Counted from the stretch's first letter, positions 46,796-56,544 are shown. The stretch: DNA of 64,000 nucleotides from CAVONB01 sp963697205 (GCA_963697205.1 CAVONB010000006.1:62001-126000); one strand, 5' to 3'. Numbers and translations are program-made. The notes: generated by a model from the sequence alone, not told the origin.

Positions 46796-48004
46796 TTAAG
46801 CCCCGCAAGCCTTGCGCAGCTTGTCGGCGACGTCGGTCTTCTCCCAGGAAAAACCGCCATCTGCATCCGGCTCGCGGCCGAAATGGCCGTAGGCGGAGGT
46901 TCGCGAGTAGATCGGCTTGTTGAGATCCAGATGCTTGCGGATACCGCGCGGCGTCAGGTCCATCACCTCCGCCACAGCGGCCTCGATCTTGGCTTCGTCG
47001 ACCTGTCCGGTGCCGTAGGTGTCGACGTAGATCGACAGCGGCCGCGCCACGCCGATCGCGTAGGCCAATTGGATCGAGCAGCGCTCAGCCAGACCTGCGG
47101 CGACGACGTTCTTGGCCAGATAGCGCGACGCATAGGCCGCCGACCGGTCCACCTTCGTCGGATCCTTGCCCGAGAAGGCGCCGCCGCCGTGAGGTGCCGC
47201 GCCGCCATAGGTGTCGACGATGATCTTGCGGCCCGTCAGGCCGCAGTCGCCGTCGGGTCCGCCGATGTAGAACGCGCCCGTGGGATTGATGTGCCAGGCC
47301 GTATCCTTGCCGATCCAGCCGTCCGGCAGCGCCTTGCGCACGTACGGCTCCACGATCTCGCGCACCTGATTGGAGCTCATGTCCTTGTCGAGATGCTGGT
47401 GCGAGACCACGATCGCGGTGACGCCGACCGGCTTGCCGTCCTCGTAGCGCACGGTGACCTGGCTCTTGCTGTCCGGGCCGAGCTTGGCTGCAGGCCCCGA
47501 GCCCGATTTCCGCGCTGCGGCAAGATCCGCCAGGATGCGATGCGAATAGTAGATCGGCGCCGGCATCAGCACCGGCGTCTCCTTGCACGCATAGCCGAAC
47601 ATGATGCCCTGGTCGCCGGCACCTTCTTCCTGGTTGCTCGGCTGCTTGGCGTCGACGCCCGCTGCGATATCGGACGACTGTCCGTGCAGCAGCACCTCGA
47701 TGTTGCAGTTGGCCCAGTGGAAGCCGTCCTGCTCGTAGCCGATGTCACGGATCGCCTTGCGGGTGAGATCCTGGATCATGGCGACGGTGACGCCCTTGGG
47801 CCCTCGGTACTCGCCCGCGATCACGACGCGGTTGGTGGTCGCCAGTGTTTCGCACGCCGCACGTAGGATCCACGGATCGAGCCCCTCTCGGGCGCCTTCT
47901 CGATAGAAAGCATCGACGACTTCGTCCGAAATTCGGTCGCAGACTTTGTCGGGATGCCCCTCCGAGACGGATTCGCTCGTGAAGAGATAGGACTTGCGGG
48001 CCAC
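46796..48004 (-). CDS. metK: S-adenosylmethionine synthetase
   Basis: 402 residues, start ATG 48002-48004. The N-terminus MARKSYLFTSESVSEGHPDK holds the ATP-binding histidine; GIMFGYACKETP, FYIGGPDGDCGLTGRKI and GGGAFSGKDPTKVDRSAAY are the family's signature stretches. It makes SAM from methionine and ATP. The gene follows a conserved regulator (xre) in the order lnt-xre-metK. I looked for a SAM-binding riboswitch in the 130 bases upstream and could not identify one. Confidence 0.98.
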   Translation of the reverse strand: MARKSYLFTSESVSEGHPDKVCDRISDEVVDAFYREGAREGLDPWILRAACETLATTNRVVIAGEYRGPKGVTVAMIQDLTRKAIRDIGYEQDGFHWANCNIEVLLHGQSSDIAAGVDAKQPSNQEEGAGDQGIMFGYACKETPVLMPAPIYYSHRILADLAAARKSGSGPAAKLGPDSKSQVTVRYEDGKPVGVTAIVVSHQHLDKDMSSNQVREIVEPYVRKALPDGWIGKDTAWHINPTGAFYIGGPDGDCGLTGRKIIVDTYGGAAPHGGGAFSGKDPTKVDRSAAYASRYLAKNVVAAGLAERCSIQLAYAIGVARPLSIYVDTYGTGQVDEAKIEAAVAEVMDLTPRGIRKHLDLNKPIYSRTSAYGHFGREPDADGGFSWEKTDVADKLRKACGA

Positions 48005-48134
48005 GTGGTCACCTCGTGGATGAATGACAGGATTTGGGGTTCGCCGGCCGTTCTCGCAGCCTTTTCCGGGAGGGTCAAGGCTGGCGGCCAGTATGGTTAG
48101 GCCGGTTGTTGGCGAGTTGGCCTCCCGGCCGATC

Positions 48135-48599
48135 TCAGCTGGTGCTTTCCCCGGCGAGGGTCTTGACGAGGTCGACGATCGATTTGCGGACCTTGGGATC
48201 CGTCACTTTGAGGAACGCCTTGTTGAGTTCCAGACCGTCGCGGCTCGACAGGAAATCGACCACATAGCTTTCGGCCGGCCGCTCCGCGAAGCCAACCTGC
48301 GCCGACGCCGGGCCGTTATTGGTGTCCTGGACGTCCTCGTAGAAGAATTGCACCGGAACGCCGAGCACCTTGGATAGGTCGTAAAGGCGGCTCGCACCGA
48401 TCCGGTTGACGCCCTTTTCGTATTTCTGGACCTGCTGGAATGTCAGGCCGAGGCTTTCGCCGAGCTTCTCCTGGCTCATGCCCAGGATCATACGCCGCAG
48501 CCGCACCCGTCCGCCGACATGAATGTCGACCGGGTTGGGCCGGCGGGCGCTGTGATCGTCGCTCGCGCCAGCCTCGTTCGTCCCGTTGGCTCGCACCAT
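48135..48599 (-). CDS. XRE-family helix-turn-helix regulator
   Basis: 154 residues from ATG 48597-48599. The HTH reads GGRVRLRRMILGMSQEKLG then LGLTFQQVQKYEKGVNRIGA, followed by a C-terminal domain (LSSRDGLELNKAFLKVTD). This is the conserved alphaproteobacterial regulator found between lnt and metK. A longer form from TTG 48641 is possible, but the predicted promoter puts the transcript start near 48640, favouring the shorter form. Target genes are not evident from the sequence. Confidence 0.88.
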   Translation of the reverse strand: MVRANGTNEAGASDDHSARRPNPVDIHVGGRVRLRRMILGMSQEKLGESLGLTFQQVQKYEKGVNRIGASRLYDLSKVLGVPVQFFYEDVQDTNNGPASAQVGFAERPAESYVVDFLSSRDGLELNKAFLKVTDPKVRKSIVDLVKTLAGESTS

Positions 48600-48646
48600 T
48601 TTTGGAGAATCCTGCGATGTTTGAAAAAGATCATCGTTCAACTCAT

Positions 48647-48675
48647 TCGTATGAGGCCGACGCGAGGCGAGTCAA
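48647..48675 (-). promoter_or_regulatory. candidate promoter of the xre-metK genes
   Basis: On the minus strand TTGACT (48670-48675) and ATACGA (48647-48652) are separated by 17 bases, about 45 bases before the xre ATG. The -10 is imperfect. Confidence 0.45.
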
Positions 48676-48737
48676 CTCTTTCGAGTGCGCAGTCAGTTTT
48701 TCGGTCGGAACTTGAAAGTTATATGCTCGCGCTGCGA

Positions 48738-50537
48738 CTAATGCAGGCGCCGTGTTTTCTTCCAGCAAAGCGCCAGCAGGCCTGCAAGGGCGGCCAGAAC
48801 GGCCGGCAGCATCCACCGGCCATGCTGGGCAAAGACGGTCGGCTCCAGCGCCTGTGGCAAGCCGATGTCGATGACGCCGCGCACATCGAGGTCCAATCGC
48901 GACAGGATCCGCCCGTAAGGGTCGATGACGGCTGAAATGCCGTTATTGGCAGACCGGACCAGCGGCAGTCCCTGTTCGACGGCGCGGATTTGCGCCTGTT
49001 GCAGGTGTTGCCACGGCCCGATCGAGTGGCCGAACCAGCCGTCGTTGGTCACGTTGACGAGAACGCCGGGACGTCCGTCTCCGACGATCGCGTCGGGAAA
49101 TATCGCCTCGTAGCAAACCAGTGCACCGACCGGCGGCAGCCCCGCGACGGTGAGCAGCGGACGCGGCGAGCGTCCCGAGGTGAAGCCGCCGCGCATCTGC
49201 GTGAGCTGCCTGAGCCCGATCGCCTCCAGCACACCCTGGAACGGCAGGTATTCCCCGAACGGGACGAGATGGATCTTGTCGTAGAGCCCCGCCAGCCCGC
49301 CCCCGAAGCCGAACACCATCAAGCTGTTGTAGGCGCGGCGCCCGGGATCGTCGCGCGCCGCCGTCTCCCTCAACGGCTCGTTCGCGCGAGCCGGCGCCGA
49401 CGCTTCCAGGCGCAGCGCCCCGCTCATCAACAGCGTACGCGGCGGCAACAGCGCCCCGATTTCCGCCAGTGCTTCCGGCCGCTGTAACGGCAGGAACGGC
49501 ATCGCCGCCTCCGGCCAAACCAGATGCGTGACGCCGGCGAGGTCGTCGACGCGGCCGGCCGCGTTCCGGCGTGAAAGGTCCAGATGGCGGTCGAAGTTGG
49601 CGCGCTGGAACTGCGGCACCCATTTCTCGTGCTGGGCGATGCTGGGTTGCACGATGCGCAGCTTCACGTCGGCCACGAACCGCGACGGCGCGTCCGCCAG
49701 CCGGACCGCGCCATATCCCCACAGTGCCGCAAGGAGGCCTGCCGCCAGGCCGGCCCCCGTCCAACGCGATGCCTTGCCCCCGCTGCCCGTCTCTGCGCGC
49801 GCGTGATCGGGTTGCGCAAAGCACGCCAACGGCGCGGCGAAAACTACCACCACCAGCGGCGTCAGCGCGTAGACGCCGAGCACCGCCGCCGATTGCGCGA
49901 GCGCCAAAGGCGCGGTCAGCGCATAGCCCAGAAGGTTCCACGGAAAGCCGGTGAACAGATGCCCACGCAGCCATTCGGCAAGCCCGATCGCGATCGCCAG
50001 CGTTAGGACGCGCGCGAGCCCGGACCGCCAGAATTGCCGCGCCGCCGCGATGGCAACGCCATGGAACGCGGCCAGTGCGGCCGGCAGCAGCGTGACCGCG
50101 AACGGCAGCAGCCAAGCGAACTTGTCCGCCTCCACGAGGAACGCTTCCCCGATCCACGCCAGACCGATAACGAAGTAGCCGAACCCGAACCACCAGCCCA
50201 CACGCGCGGCCTGAAACGAAGAATGCGTGCGCCACACCGCGCGCAGGCGACCGGCGCCCGGCTTTGCGCTCGCCCTTACTCCCGACGCCCCACTGGCACC
50301 CGACTTGGCGCCGGTCTGGTCTTCCAAGCCGCGGCCGGCAGGCACCGAGGTGCCGTCGATCAGCCACACCAGCACCGCCAGCGTCGCAAACAGCACCGGC
50401 GTGGCGTGAAACGGCGCATGCGCCAGAACGCTGATGGCGCCCGCGATCCACGCCGCGGTCGCGCGCTTCCAACCTCGCAGTGCTGCGACGCGGCTGGCCA
50501 GGCGCTCGGCGGCGCCGGCGATGGCGCTGACCGTCAT
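48738..50537 (-). CDS. lnt: apolipoprotein N-acyltransferase
   Basis: 599 residues. The N-terminal half has about six to eight membrane helices; the C-terminal nitrilase domain carries the Glu-Lys-Cys triad: Glu in LVWPEAAMPF, Lys in LYDKIHLVPFGEYLPF, and Cys in VGALVCYEAIFPD. It adds the third acyl chain to lipoproteins in the inner membrane. A proline- and glycine-rich insert around residues 70-115 lengthens it beyond the usual 510-540. It overlaps the tlyC-like gene by four bases. Confidence 0.95.
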   Translation of the reverse strand: MTVSAIAGAAERLASRVAALRGWKRATAAWIAGAISVLAHAPFHATPVLFATLAVLVWLIDGTSVPAGRGLEDQTGAKSGASGASGVRASAKPGAGRLRAVWRTHSSFQAARVGWWFGFGYFVIGLAWIGEAFLVEADKFAWLLPFAVTLLPAALAAFHGVAIAAARQFWRSGLARVLTLAIAIGLAEWLRGHLFTGFPWNLLGYALTAPLALAQSAAVLGVYALTPLVVVVFAAPLACFAQPDHARAETGSGGKASRWTGAGLAAGLLAALWGYGAVRLADAPSRFVADVKLRIVQPSIAQHEKWVPQFQRANFDRHLDLSRRNAAGRVDDLAGVTHLVWPEAAMPFLPLQRPEALAEIGALLPPRTLLMSGALRLEASAPARANEPLRETAARDDPGRRAYNSLMVFGFGGGLAGLYDKIHLVPFGEYLPFQGVLEAIGLRQLTQMRGGFTSGRSPRPLLTVAGLPPVGALVCYEAIFPDAIVGDGRPGVLVNVTNDGWFGHSIGPWQHLQQAQIRAVEQGLPLVRSANNGISAVIDPYGRILSRLDLDVRGVIDIGLPQALEPTVFAQHGRWMLPAVLAALAGLLALCWKKTRRLH

Positions 50538-51652
50538 TCCTGTGCGCCGGCCTCGGCGGCCTGCACCTTCGGCGCGTGGACCTTGAGCTTTTTCACCCGG
50601 CGGGGATCGGCATCCAGCACCTCGAATTCGATGCCGCTGGCGTGCCGGACCACCTCGCCGCGCGCAGGCACGCGCCCGACGATGGAGAACACCAGCCCGC
50701 CGAGCGTGTCGATATCCTCCGCCTCTTCCTTATCCAGAAGGCTGATGCCGAGGCGCGCCTCCAACGCCTGCACCGGAGCCCGCGCCAGCGCGACCAGACC
50801 GAGCTTGGCGTCCTCGTAGATCAGCGCCTCCTCGGCCTCGTCGTGCTCGTCCTCGATCTCGCCGACGATCTGCTCGACGAGGTCTTCGATGCTCACGAGG
50901 CCATCCGTGCCGCCGTATTCGTCGACCACGATCGCGAGGTGGATGCGCGTCGTCTGCATGCGCAGCAACAGGTTCATCGCCGGCATCGACGGCGGCACGT
51001 ACAGCACCTGACGGCGGATCTTCGCCGACAGGATCGAGCGTGACAGGTCGCACCGCGACAGGTCGATGCCGTCGAACGGCCCTGAGACGTTGATGCCGTT
51101 CATGTCCTTGCTGGCCGGCTCGCGTGCCGCGCCCGCGCCCGACCCCTCGTCCTGGCCGCCAGCTGGTGCGTCGGTCCCCGCCGTCTCGGAGTGGCTCTTG
51201 CGCCCGTTGCCGTTGGCCTCGCTCATCATCCAGGCGACAACATCCTTGATGTGGATCATGCCGCGCGGGTCATCGAGCGTCTCGTGGAACAGCGGGATGC
51301 GCGAGACGCCGGCCTCCACGAACGTCCGCAACAGATCGGCCAGCGGCTCCGTCTCATCGAGTGCGATGATGTCGGCGCGCGGCACCATCACGTCCTCGAC
51401 GCGCAGCGCGCCGAAACGCAACAGCCGCAGCATCATCTCCCGCTCCTCGTCGCGGAAAGAAGCCGTCGCCGTGGTATCGCGCAGCGCGTCCTCGAGCGTA
51501 TCGCGCAGTGTCGGCGCGCCGGGCAACCCCAGCTTCGCCTTGATGCCGGCCAGCCATCCCAGCGTCGAGCCTGGGTTGCGGGCTTCGCCGCGTTCATCGT
51601 CGACGCCGGTGCGTTCGGTCCGGCCGTTGGAGGATTGTTCGCTGGTCGTCAT
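50534..51652 (-). CDS. CorC/TlyC-type CBS-domain protein
   Basis: 372 residues. Two CBS domains (VEDVMVPRADIIALDETEPL start; then KIRRQVLYVPPSMPAMNLLL) are followed by a CorC/HlyC transporter-associated domain (LDKEEAEDIDTLGGLVFSI). A stretch of about 50 low-complexity residues (ETAGTDAPAGGQDEGSG and more) sits between the CBS repeats. Family members, sometimes labelled haemolysin, are linked to magnesium and cobalt efflux; the haemolysin label should not be taken literally. It overlaps lnt and ybeY by four bases on either side. Confidence 0.88.
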   Translation of the reverse strand: MTTSEQSSNGRTERTGVDDERGEARNPGSTLGWLAGIKAKLGLPGAPTLRDTLEDALRDTTATASFRDEEREMMLRLLRFGALRVEDVMVPRADIIALDETEPLADLLRTFVEAGVSRIPLFHETLDDPRGMIHIKDVVAWMMSEANGNGRKSHSETAGTDAPAGGQDEGSGAGAAREPASKDMNGINVSGPFDGIDLSRCDLSRSILSAKIRRQVLYVPPSMPAMNLLLRMQTTRIHLAIVVDEYGGTDGLVSIEDLVEQIVGEIEDEHDEAEEALIYEDAKLGLVALARAPVQALEARLGISLLDKEEAEDIDTLGGLVFSIVGRVPARGEVVRHASGIEFEVLDADPRRVKKLKVHAPKVQAAEAGAQE

Positions 51653-52314
51653 GTCGTTGGACCTTCGTCGGCGGCGGCCAGGCGCTGATCCGTCGATCTC
51701 GCCTCACAATAAGGATTGTCGATGCCGAGATCGGCCAGAAGGCGCGTTTCCAGCGCTTCCATCGCCTCGGCTTCGATGTCGGTTTCGTGATCGTAGCCGA
51801 TCAGATGCAGCAGGCCGTGGATCACGAGATGCTGCAGATGATGAGCGAGCGGCATGCCGAGGTCGCCCGCTTCACGCACGAGCGTCTCGTGCGCGAGCAC
51901 GATGTCGCCGATCATGACAGGATGCCCCGCGCTCGCCGTTGCGCCGCCGGCCGTCTTCGGAGCAGGAAAGGACAGCACATTCGTCGGCTTGTCGAAGCCG
52001 CGATAGCTGGCATTGAGCGCGCGCACCTCTGTATCGCTCGATAAGGCCACCACGGCTTCGAATGGGCCGGAGAGCCCCGCGGCATGGCGCTCGCCACTGC
52101 CATGCGGGTGATCTTGCGGCTGGATCAGACCGGCCCCGAGGCCCGCCGCCACCACCTCCGCCGCCCGGTGGATCAACTCGGGCGCATCGCCAAGCGTAGC
52201 CCAACTATCGGCTGCCACCACCACATCGACCACCAGCGCCGCCGCGGCGCCAGGTCGAGGGTCGTCGTCGTCCGAGCCCCGGTCTTCGGGGCAACTGTCG
52301 CTTTCGTCGTTCAT
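51649..52314 (-). CDS. ybeY: endoribonuclease YbeY
   Basis: 221 residues from ATG 52314. The zinc site HLVIHGLLHLIGYDHE has the three histidines of the H-x3-H-x5-H pattern. LNASYRGFDKPTNVLSFP is the family's other hallmark. The N-terminal 45 residues are longer and less conserved. YbeY takes part in 16S rRNA maturation and rRNA quality control. It overlaps the tlyC-like gene by four bases and is 99 bases from phoH. Confidence 0.94.
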   Translation of the reverse strand: MNDESDSCPEDRGSDDDDPRPGAAAALVVDVVVAADSWATLGDAPELIHRAAEVVAAGLGAGLIQPQDHPHGSGERHAAGLSGPFEAVVALSSDTEVRALNASYRGFDKPTNVLSFPAPKTAGGATASAGHPVMIGDIVLAHETLVREAGDLGMPLAHHLQHLVIHGLLHLIGYDHETDIEAEAMEALETRLLADLGIDNPYCEARSTDQRLAAADEGPTT

Positions 52315-52413
52315 CTCACTCGCGTGCCGCAAACGGAGGTCTGCCGTGCGCTGGCACGTCTCGTACTGGGTTACGTCGTCGATTCTATCGCCATCCGGCG
52401 CAATTGTCCGCAG

Positions 52414-53409
52414 TCATGCGAGCTTCTCGTAAGCCGCCACGATACGGGCGACGAGGTCGCGCCGCACCACGTCGGCGCCGGTGAATCGCACCGCCTCGAT
52501 GCCCGGCACGCCGGCCAGCAGCCCGACCGCTTCCTCCAGGCCCGAGCGCATGCCCGGCGGCAGGTCGATCTGCGTCGGATCGCCCGTCACCACCATCTTG
52601 GAGTTCTCACCGAGGCGGGTGAGAAACATCTTCATCTGCATGCTCGTTGTGTTCTGCGCCTCGTCGAGGATGACGAAGGCATTGGCGAGCGTGCGCCCGC
52701 GCATGAACGCCAGCGGCGCGATCTCGATGACGCCGGTCTCCAGATCGCGCTCGACCTTCTCCGGCGGCAGCACGTCGTAGAGCGCGTCGTAGAGCGGGCG
52801 CAGGTAGGGATCGACCTTCTCGCGCATGTCGCCGGGCAGAAACCCGAGCCGCTCGCCCGCCTCGACGGCCGGCCGCGACAGGATCATCCGTTCCACCAGC
52901 CCGCGCTCCAGGCAATGCGCGGCCGCGGCAACGGCAAGATAGGTCTTGCCTGTGCCCGCCGGCCCGACACCGAACACGAGGTCGACCTCGTTGAGCGCGC
53001 GGATATAGCTGCTTTGCATCGGCGTGCGCGCCTTGATCACGCGCTTGCGCGTCGCGATCTGCGCCTGCCCGTCGCCGGACGGCGCTTCGTGGCTGGCGTG
53101 CCGGATCAGCCCGTCGAAGTCACCAGGGCCGATATCCTGTCCCTTGACGACCCGATCGTAGAGCTGCTCGAGCACGTCACGCGCGATGGCGCAGGCCGCC
53201 TCCGAGCCCGACAGGATCACGACGTTGCCGTGCGCGTGGGCGTCGATGCCCAGGCGATCCTCGATCAGCGCGAGGTGGCTGTCGTATTCGCCGAGCAGGC
53301 GCGTGAGCACTCTGTTGTCTTCGAACGGAACGACCACGCGCTTCTTGGCGCCCTGGCTCTTGGGCGCCCGGCCTGCTCCGGCTGGGCCGGATCCGCGAAT
53401 CCCGGTCAA
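52414..53409 (-). CDS. phoH: PhoH-family ATPase
   Basis: 331 residues. Walker A is GPAGTGKTYLA; Walker B is FVILDEAQNTT, a strong PhoH mark, and VVTGDPTQIDLP follows. The N-terminal part resembles the KH-like domain common to bacterial PhoH proteins. These proteins are tied to RNA metabolism with YbeY, whose gene lies next. Start ATG 53407-53409; other starts upstream are not supported. Confidence 0.92.
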   Translation of the reverse strand: MTGIRGSGPAGAGRAPKSQGAKKRVVVPFEDNRVLTRLLGEYDSHLALIEDRLGIDAHAHGNVVILSGSEAACAIARDVLEQLYDRVVKGQDIGPGDFDGLIRHASHEAPSGDGQAQIATRKRVIKARTPMQSSYIRALNEVDLVFGVGPAGTGKTYLAVAAAAHCLERGLVERMILSRPAVEAGERLGFLPGDMREKVDPYLRPLYDALYDVLPPEKVERDLETGVIEIAPLAFMRGRTLANAFVILDEAQNTTSMQMKMFLTRLGENSKMVVTGDPTQIDLPPGMRSGLEEAVGLLAGVPGIEAVRFTGADVVRRDLVARIVAAYEKLA

Positions 53410-53556
53410 TACGGGTTCTCCTCAATGAGTTTGCGCGAATCGAGGTGCATAGGCAGCCGGATGCTAGCACGGAATCGGCCGCCGCATAGGCTTGCCCCCG
53501 CCGTGCGACAGGATGATGGCTGGCGCGGATAAGGGCGGGGACCGGTCGGTGCGTGA

Positions 53557-54922
53557 TCAAAAGGCGGGCGCGTCCGCGCGCACGATGCCCGACAGGCTGT
53601 TGGGCCCGGCTGACGAGATCTCCACCGGAAGGATGCGCCCGATGAGGCCCGGGTCGACCTCGGCGTGGACCGACTGCAGGTAGGGCGAGCGGCCGACGAG
53701 CTGGCCCGAGCGGCGGCCCATGCGGTCGAACAGCACCGGAAAGGTCTTGCCGACGCAACCTTCGTTGAACGTGGACTGCTGCAAGGCGAGCAGCTGCTGC
53801 AGCCGTTGCAGCCGGTCGGTCTTCTCTGCTTCCGGGATCTGCCCGTCCATCGTCGAGGCCGGCGTACCGGGCCGCGGTGAATACTTGAACGAGTAGGCCT
53901 GCGCGAAGCCGACCTCCGCGACCAGGTCGAGCGTCGCCTGGAACTCCGCTTCCGTCTCGCCGGGAAAGCCGACGATGATGTCGGTCGACAGCGCGATGTC
54001 GGGCCGCGCCGCCCGGATGCGCGCCACGAGGCGCACATAGTCGTCGGCCGTGTGCTTGCGGTTCATGGCCGCCAGGATGCGGTCGGCACCCGCCTGGAAC
54101 GGCAGGTGCAGGTAGGGCATCAGCTTCGCCTCGTCGCGGTGCGCCGCGATCAGGTCGTCGCCCATGTCGCGCGGATGACTCGTCGTGTAGCGCAGACGCT
54201 CGATGCCCTCGATCGTGCCCAGCTGCCGGATCAGCCGCGCCAGCGACCACGGCCGCCCGTCCGGGCCCTCGCCGTGATAGGCGTTGACGTTCTGGCCGAG
54301 CAGCGTGATTTCCCGAACCCCGCGCTCGACGAGGCGCCGCGCCTCGGCCTCAAGGTCGCGCACGCGCGCGCGAGTATTCCATGCCGCGCGTGTACGGCAC
54401 GACGCAGAAGGTGCAGAATTTGTCGCAGCCTTCCTGCACGGTCAGGAACGCGGCGGCCGTGCCGTTGCCCTGGCGTTTGGGCAGGCTGGCGAACTTGTCC
54501 TCGTCGGGAAATTCGGTGTCGACGACGTGCGGCGCGCCCGCCTGCGCCCGCGCGATCATGTCGGGCAGCCGATGGTAGCTCTGCGGGCCCGACCACGAGG
54601 TCGACGACCGGCGCCCGGCGCACGATCTCGCTGCCTTCGGCCTGGGCGACACAGCCCGCGACGGTAACGATCGTATCCTTGCCCGCGATCTGCGCGATCG
54701 GTCTTCACCTGCGCGGATCCGGCCAAGATCGGAATAGACCTTCTCGGCGGCTTTCTCGCGGATGTGGCAGGTGTTGAGCACGACGAGGTCGGCGTCCTCC
54801 AGGACGTCGGTCTCTGAATAGCCCTGCGTGGCGAGTTGCTCGCTCATGCGTTCGGAATCGTAGACGTTCATCTGGCAGCCGAACGTCTTGACGTAGACCT
54901 TCTTCGCCGTCGTCCCGGGCAT
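53557..54922 (-). CDS. miaB: tRNA-2-methylthio-N6-dimethylallyladenosine synthase (three indels)
   Basis: About 455 residues when repaired, from ATG 54920-54922. The N-terminal UPF0004 domain has KTFGCQMNVYDSERM and LNTCHIREKAAEK; then the radical SAM motif CDKFCTFCVVPYTRG; then ITLLGQNVNAYHGEG and, at the C-terminus, a TRAM-type domain. Breaks: one between 54675 and 54710 (most simply a lost base), one extra base in 54585-54590, and one extra base in the CG repeat at 54361-54370. It adds the methylthio group to tRNA adenosine 37. Read errors are the likely cause. Confidence 0.88.
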
Positions 54923-55052
54923 CCCGATGCTCCACTTGTGGGGTGCGCCCCTGGGGGGCACGCCACCTGATGCGAATTGCCTGCCGACCTGGAAGACGCG
55001 AAACCCGTGCCAACCCGGACACACAGCCGGTCCTGTGCAGCTCCAGACCCTC

Positions 55053-55065
55053 GCTGCATTGCAGC
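55053..55065. promoter_or_regulatory. operator-like palindrome at the predicted miaB transcription start
   Basis: GCTGCA-T-TGCAGC is a perfect 6-bp inverted repeat directly downstream of the -10 element CATAAT. A repressor bound here would block the promoter; none is known from the sequence. Confidence 0.4.
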
Positions 55066-55095
55066 ATTATGTCGTAATCATGACCGCCACTGCAA
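55066..55095 (-). promoter_or_regulatory. candidate promoter of miaB
   Basis: On the minus strand TTGCAG (55090-55095) and CATAAT (55066-55071) are separated by 18 bases. The predicted start falls in the palindrome at 55053-55065. Confidence 0.5.
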
Positions 55096-55233
55096 GCCCA
55101 ACGCGTGACGAACGCGTCGTATCGCCCCGCGTTCCACAGCGTTTGCTTAACGCGTCCTTGCCGGAGGGTGGGGGTTCGCGCTGAGGTTGCATCGCAGTGC
55201 ATGGTCGCGTCTGGATCCGGGAGCTTGTCCGCC

Positions 55234-56058
55234 TCATGGCGACCCCGGCTGCGAATTGGCCGCACGAGGGGCCGCCCGCAACAGCGCGACGACGTCGCGG
55301 CGCACGGCTGCCTCGCTGTCGCGCGCCAGGGCCTTGCGGTCGCCGTAGACCTCCAGCGGCACCGGCGGCCCGATCCGGATATGCACGTCGAGTGGCCCGG
55401 ATTTCAAAAGCCGCCACAGGTGCGGCGCCAGGTCCATGTCCCCGTACCAGCCGACGAGCGGCCGGTCGGCGCGGCCCAGAGGCACGCCGTGCAGGTGGGT
55501 GTAGACGATCGACAGCGTCTGCACCGCGGTCTGCGCCGGCAGCGCGGCGTCGAGGCGCCCGGACGGCTTGGCGGCAGCAAACAGAGAAGTCTTGAACGGC
55601 AGCACCCGGTTGCCGTCGCTGGAGGTGCCTTCCGCAAACAGCACCAGCGCGTCCCCGGCCGCCAGCCGTGCGGCCATCTCCGACGTCGTCGCGCTCACCG
55701 CAGTCCGCCGCGTGCGGTCGACGAATACCGTGCGTTGCAGGCGCGCGAGCGTGGACACGAACGGCCAGCCGCCGACTTCTTTCTTGGCCACGAACGACAA
55801 CGGCGCCACCGCCGACAAAACGGGAATGTCCAGCCACGAGGTGTGATTGGCCACCACCAGAACAGGACGGTCGCGAGCCACCTCGCCCTCGATCGAGAGG
55901 CGCACGCCGATCTGGCGGCACACCCGCTTGTGGTACCAGTGCGGCAGGCGTCGCGCGAGCCGCGGGCTGGTCCGATTGAGCACGGCCTGCACCGGCATCA
56001 GCGGCAGTGTTAGCAGCACGAAGCGCGTCAGGATGGTGCCGGCACGCAAGCTACTCAT
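55234..56058 (-). CDS. plsC: 1-acyl-sn-glycerol-3-phosphate acyltransferase
   Basis: 274 residues. An N-terminal hydrophobic helix (about 8-30) is followed by the acyltransferase block I NHTSWLD (the H-x4-D motif), block II FVAKKEVGGWPF, and block III LFAEGTSSDGNRVLPFK with the substrate-binding FAEGT. It makes phosphatidic acid at the membrane. It begins nine bases after the end of rimI on the same strand. Confidence 0.92.
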   Translation of the reverse strand: MSSLRAGTILTRFVLLTLPLMPVQAVLNRTSPRLARRLPHWYHKRVCRQIGVRLSIEGEVARDRPVLVVANHTSWLDIPVLSAVAPLSFVAKKEVGGWPFVSTLARLQRTVFVDRTRRTAVSATTSEMAARLAAGDALVLFAEGTSSDGNRVLPFKTSLFAAAKPSGRLDAALPAQTAVQTLSIVYTHLHGVPLGRADRPLVGWYGDMDLAPHLWRLLKSGPLDVHIRIGPPVPLEVYGDRKALARDSEAAVRRDVVALLRAAPRAANSQPGSP

Positions 56059-56067
56059 GGGCCAGGC

Positions 56068-56544
56068 TTATAGCGCGAGTGACAACACCAGGGCATCCAC
56101 CGCCGGCCCCTCCTTTCGGGCATAGTAGCCCGCGCGCCGGCTCACCTCGGCAAAGCCCATGCGCTGGTAGAGGCCGATCGCGGCGGCATTGTCCGCCGCC
56201 ACGTCCAGGAACAGCCGCTTGGCCTCGGCCCGGCGCGCCGCGCGAATGAGGCCGTTGACCAGCAACTGGCCGAGGCCGCGCCGCTGCAACTCCGGCGCAA
56301 CCCCGACCGTCAGGATCTCCGCCTGATCGGCCGCGACCTGTCCGATGATGAAGCCGACGGCGACCCTGGGCTGGGCCAGCTGGGCGATGAAGGCTGTCGC
56401 CGCCGGGCCGTCGAGCAGGCGCGCGACGCTCTCCTGGTCCCAGGCCGGATCGAACAGCCGCGCATGCATGGCCGCGATCTCTTCGGCGCGCTCAGGCGAC
56501 GCCCACAACAGGCTGACGAGCTTGGGGTCGAACAGCGTCGTCAT
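56068..56544 (-). CDS. rimI: ribosomal protein S18 alanine N-acetyltransferase-like (GNAT)
   Basis: 158 residues from ATG 56542-56544. The GNAT acetyl-CoA loop reads ILTVGVAPELQRRGLGQLLV (Q/RxxGxG/A), followed by LFLDVAADNAAAIGLYQRMGF, the RimI pattern of asparagine-guided acetyltransferases. It may acetylate the N-terminus of ribosomal protein S18 or other proteins. Start and tsaB stop overlap by four bases. The pair tsaB-rimI is conserved across bacteria. Confidence 0.9.
   Translation of the reverse strand: MTTLFDPKLVSLLWASPERAEEIAAMHARLFDPAWDQESVARLLDGPAATAFIAQLAQPRVAVGFIIGQVAADQAEILTVGVAPELQRRGLGQLLVNGLIRAARRAEAKRLFLDVAADNAAAIGLYQRMGFAEVSRRAGYYARKEGPAVDALVLSLAL

Larger units (their letters stand above)
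54923..55233. other. upstream region of miaB, with promoter and palindrome
   Basis: 311 bases between plsC and miaB. It holds a candidate miaB promoter (55066-55095), an adjacent perfect palindrome (55053-55065) and a GC-rich hairpin near 54941-54962. In many relatives this neighbourhood also carries a fur/mur gene; none is present here. Confidence 0.5.

Noticed and set aside
48005..48140. A SAM-binding riboswitch before metK
   Set aside because: The leader has GC-rich hairpins but I could not match the core of any SAM, SAM-II, SAM-V or SAM/SAH motif.
50534..51652. Calling the CBS-domain gene a haemolysin
   Set aside because: The label is historic; domain content is CorC-type and no membrane-lytic feature is present.
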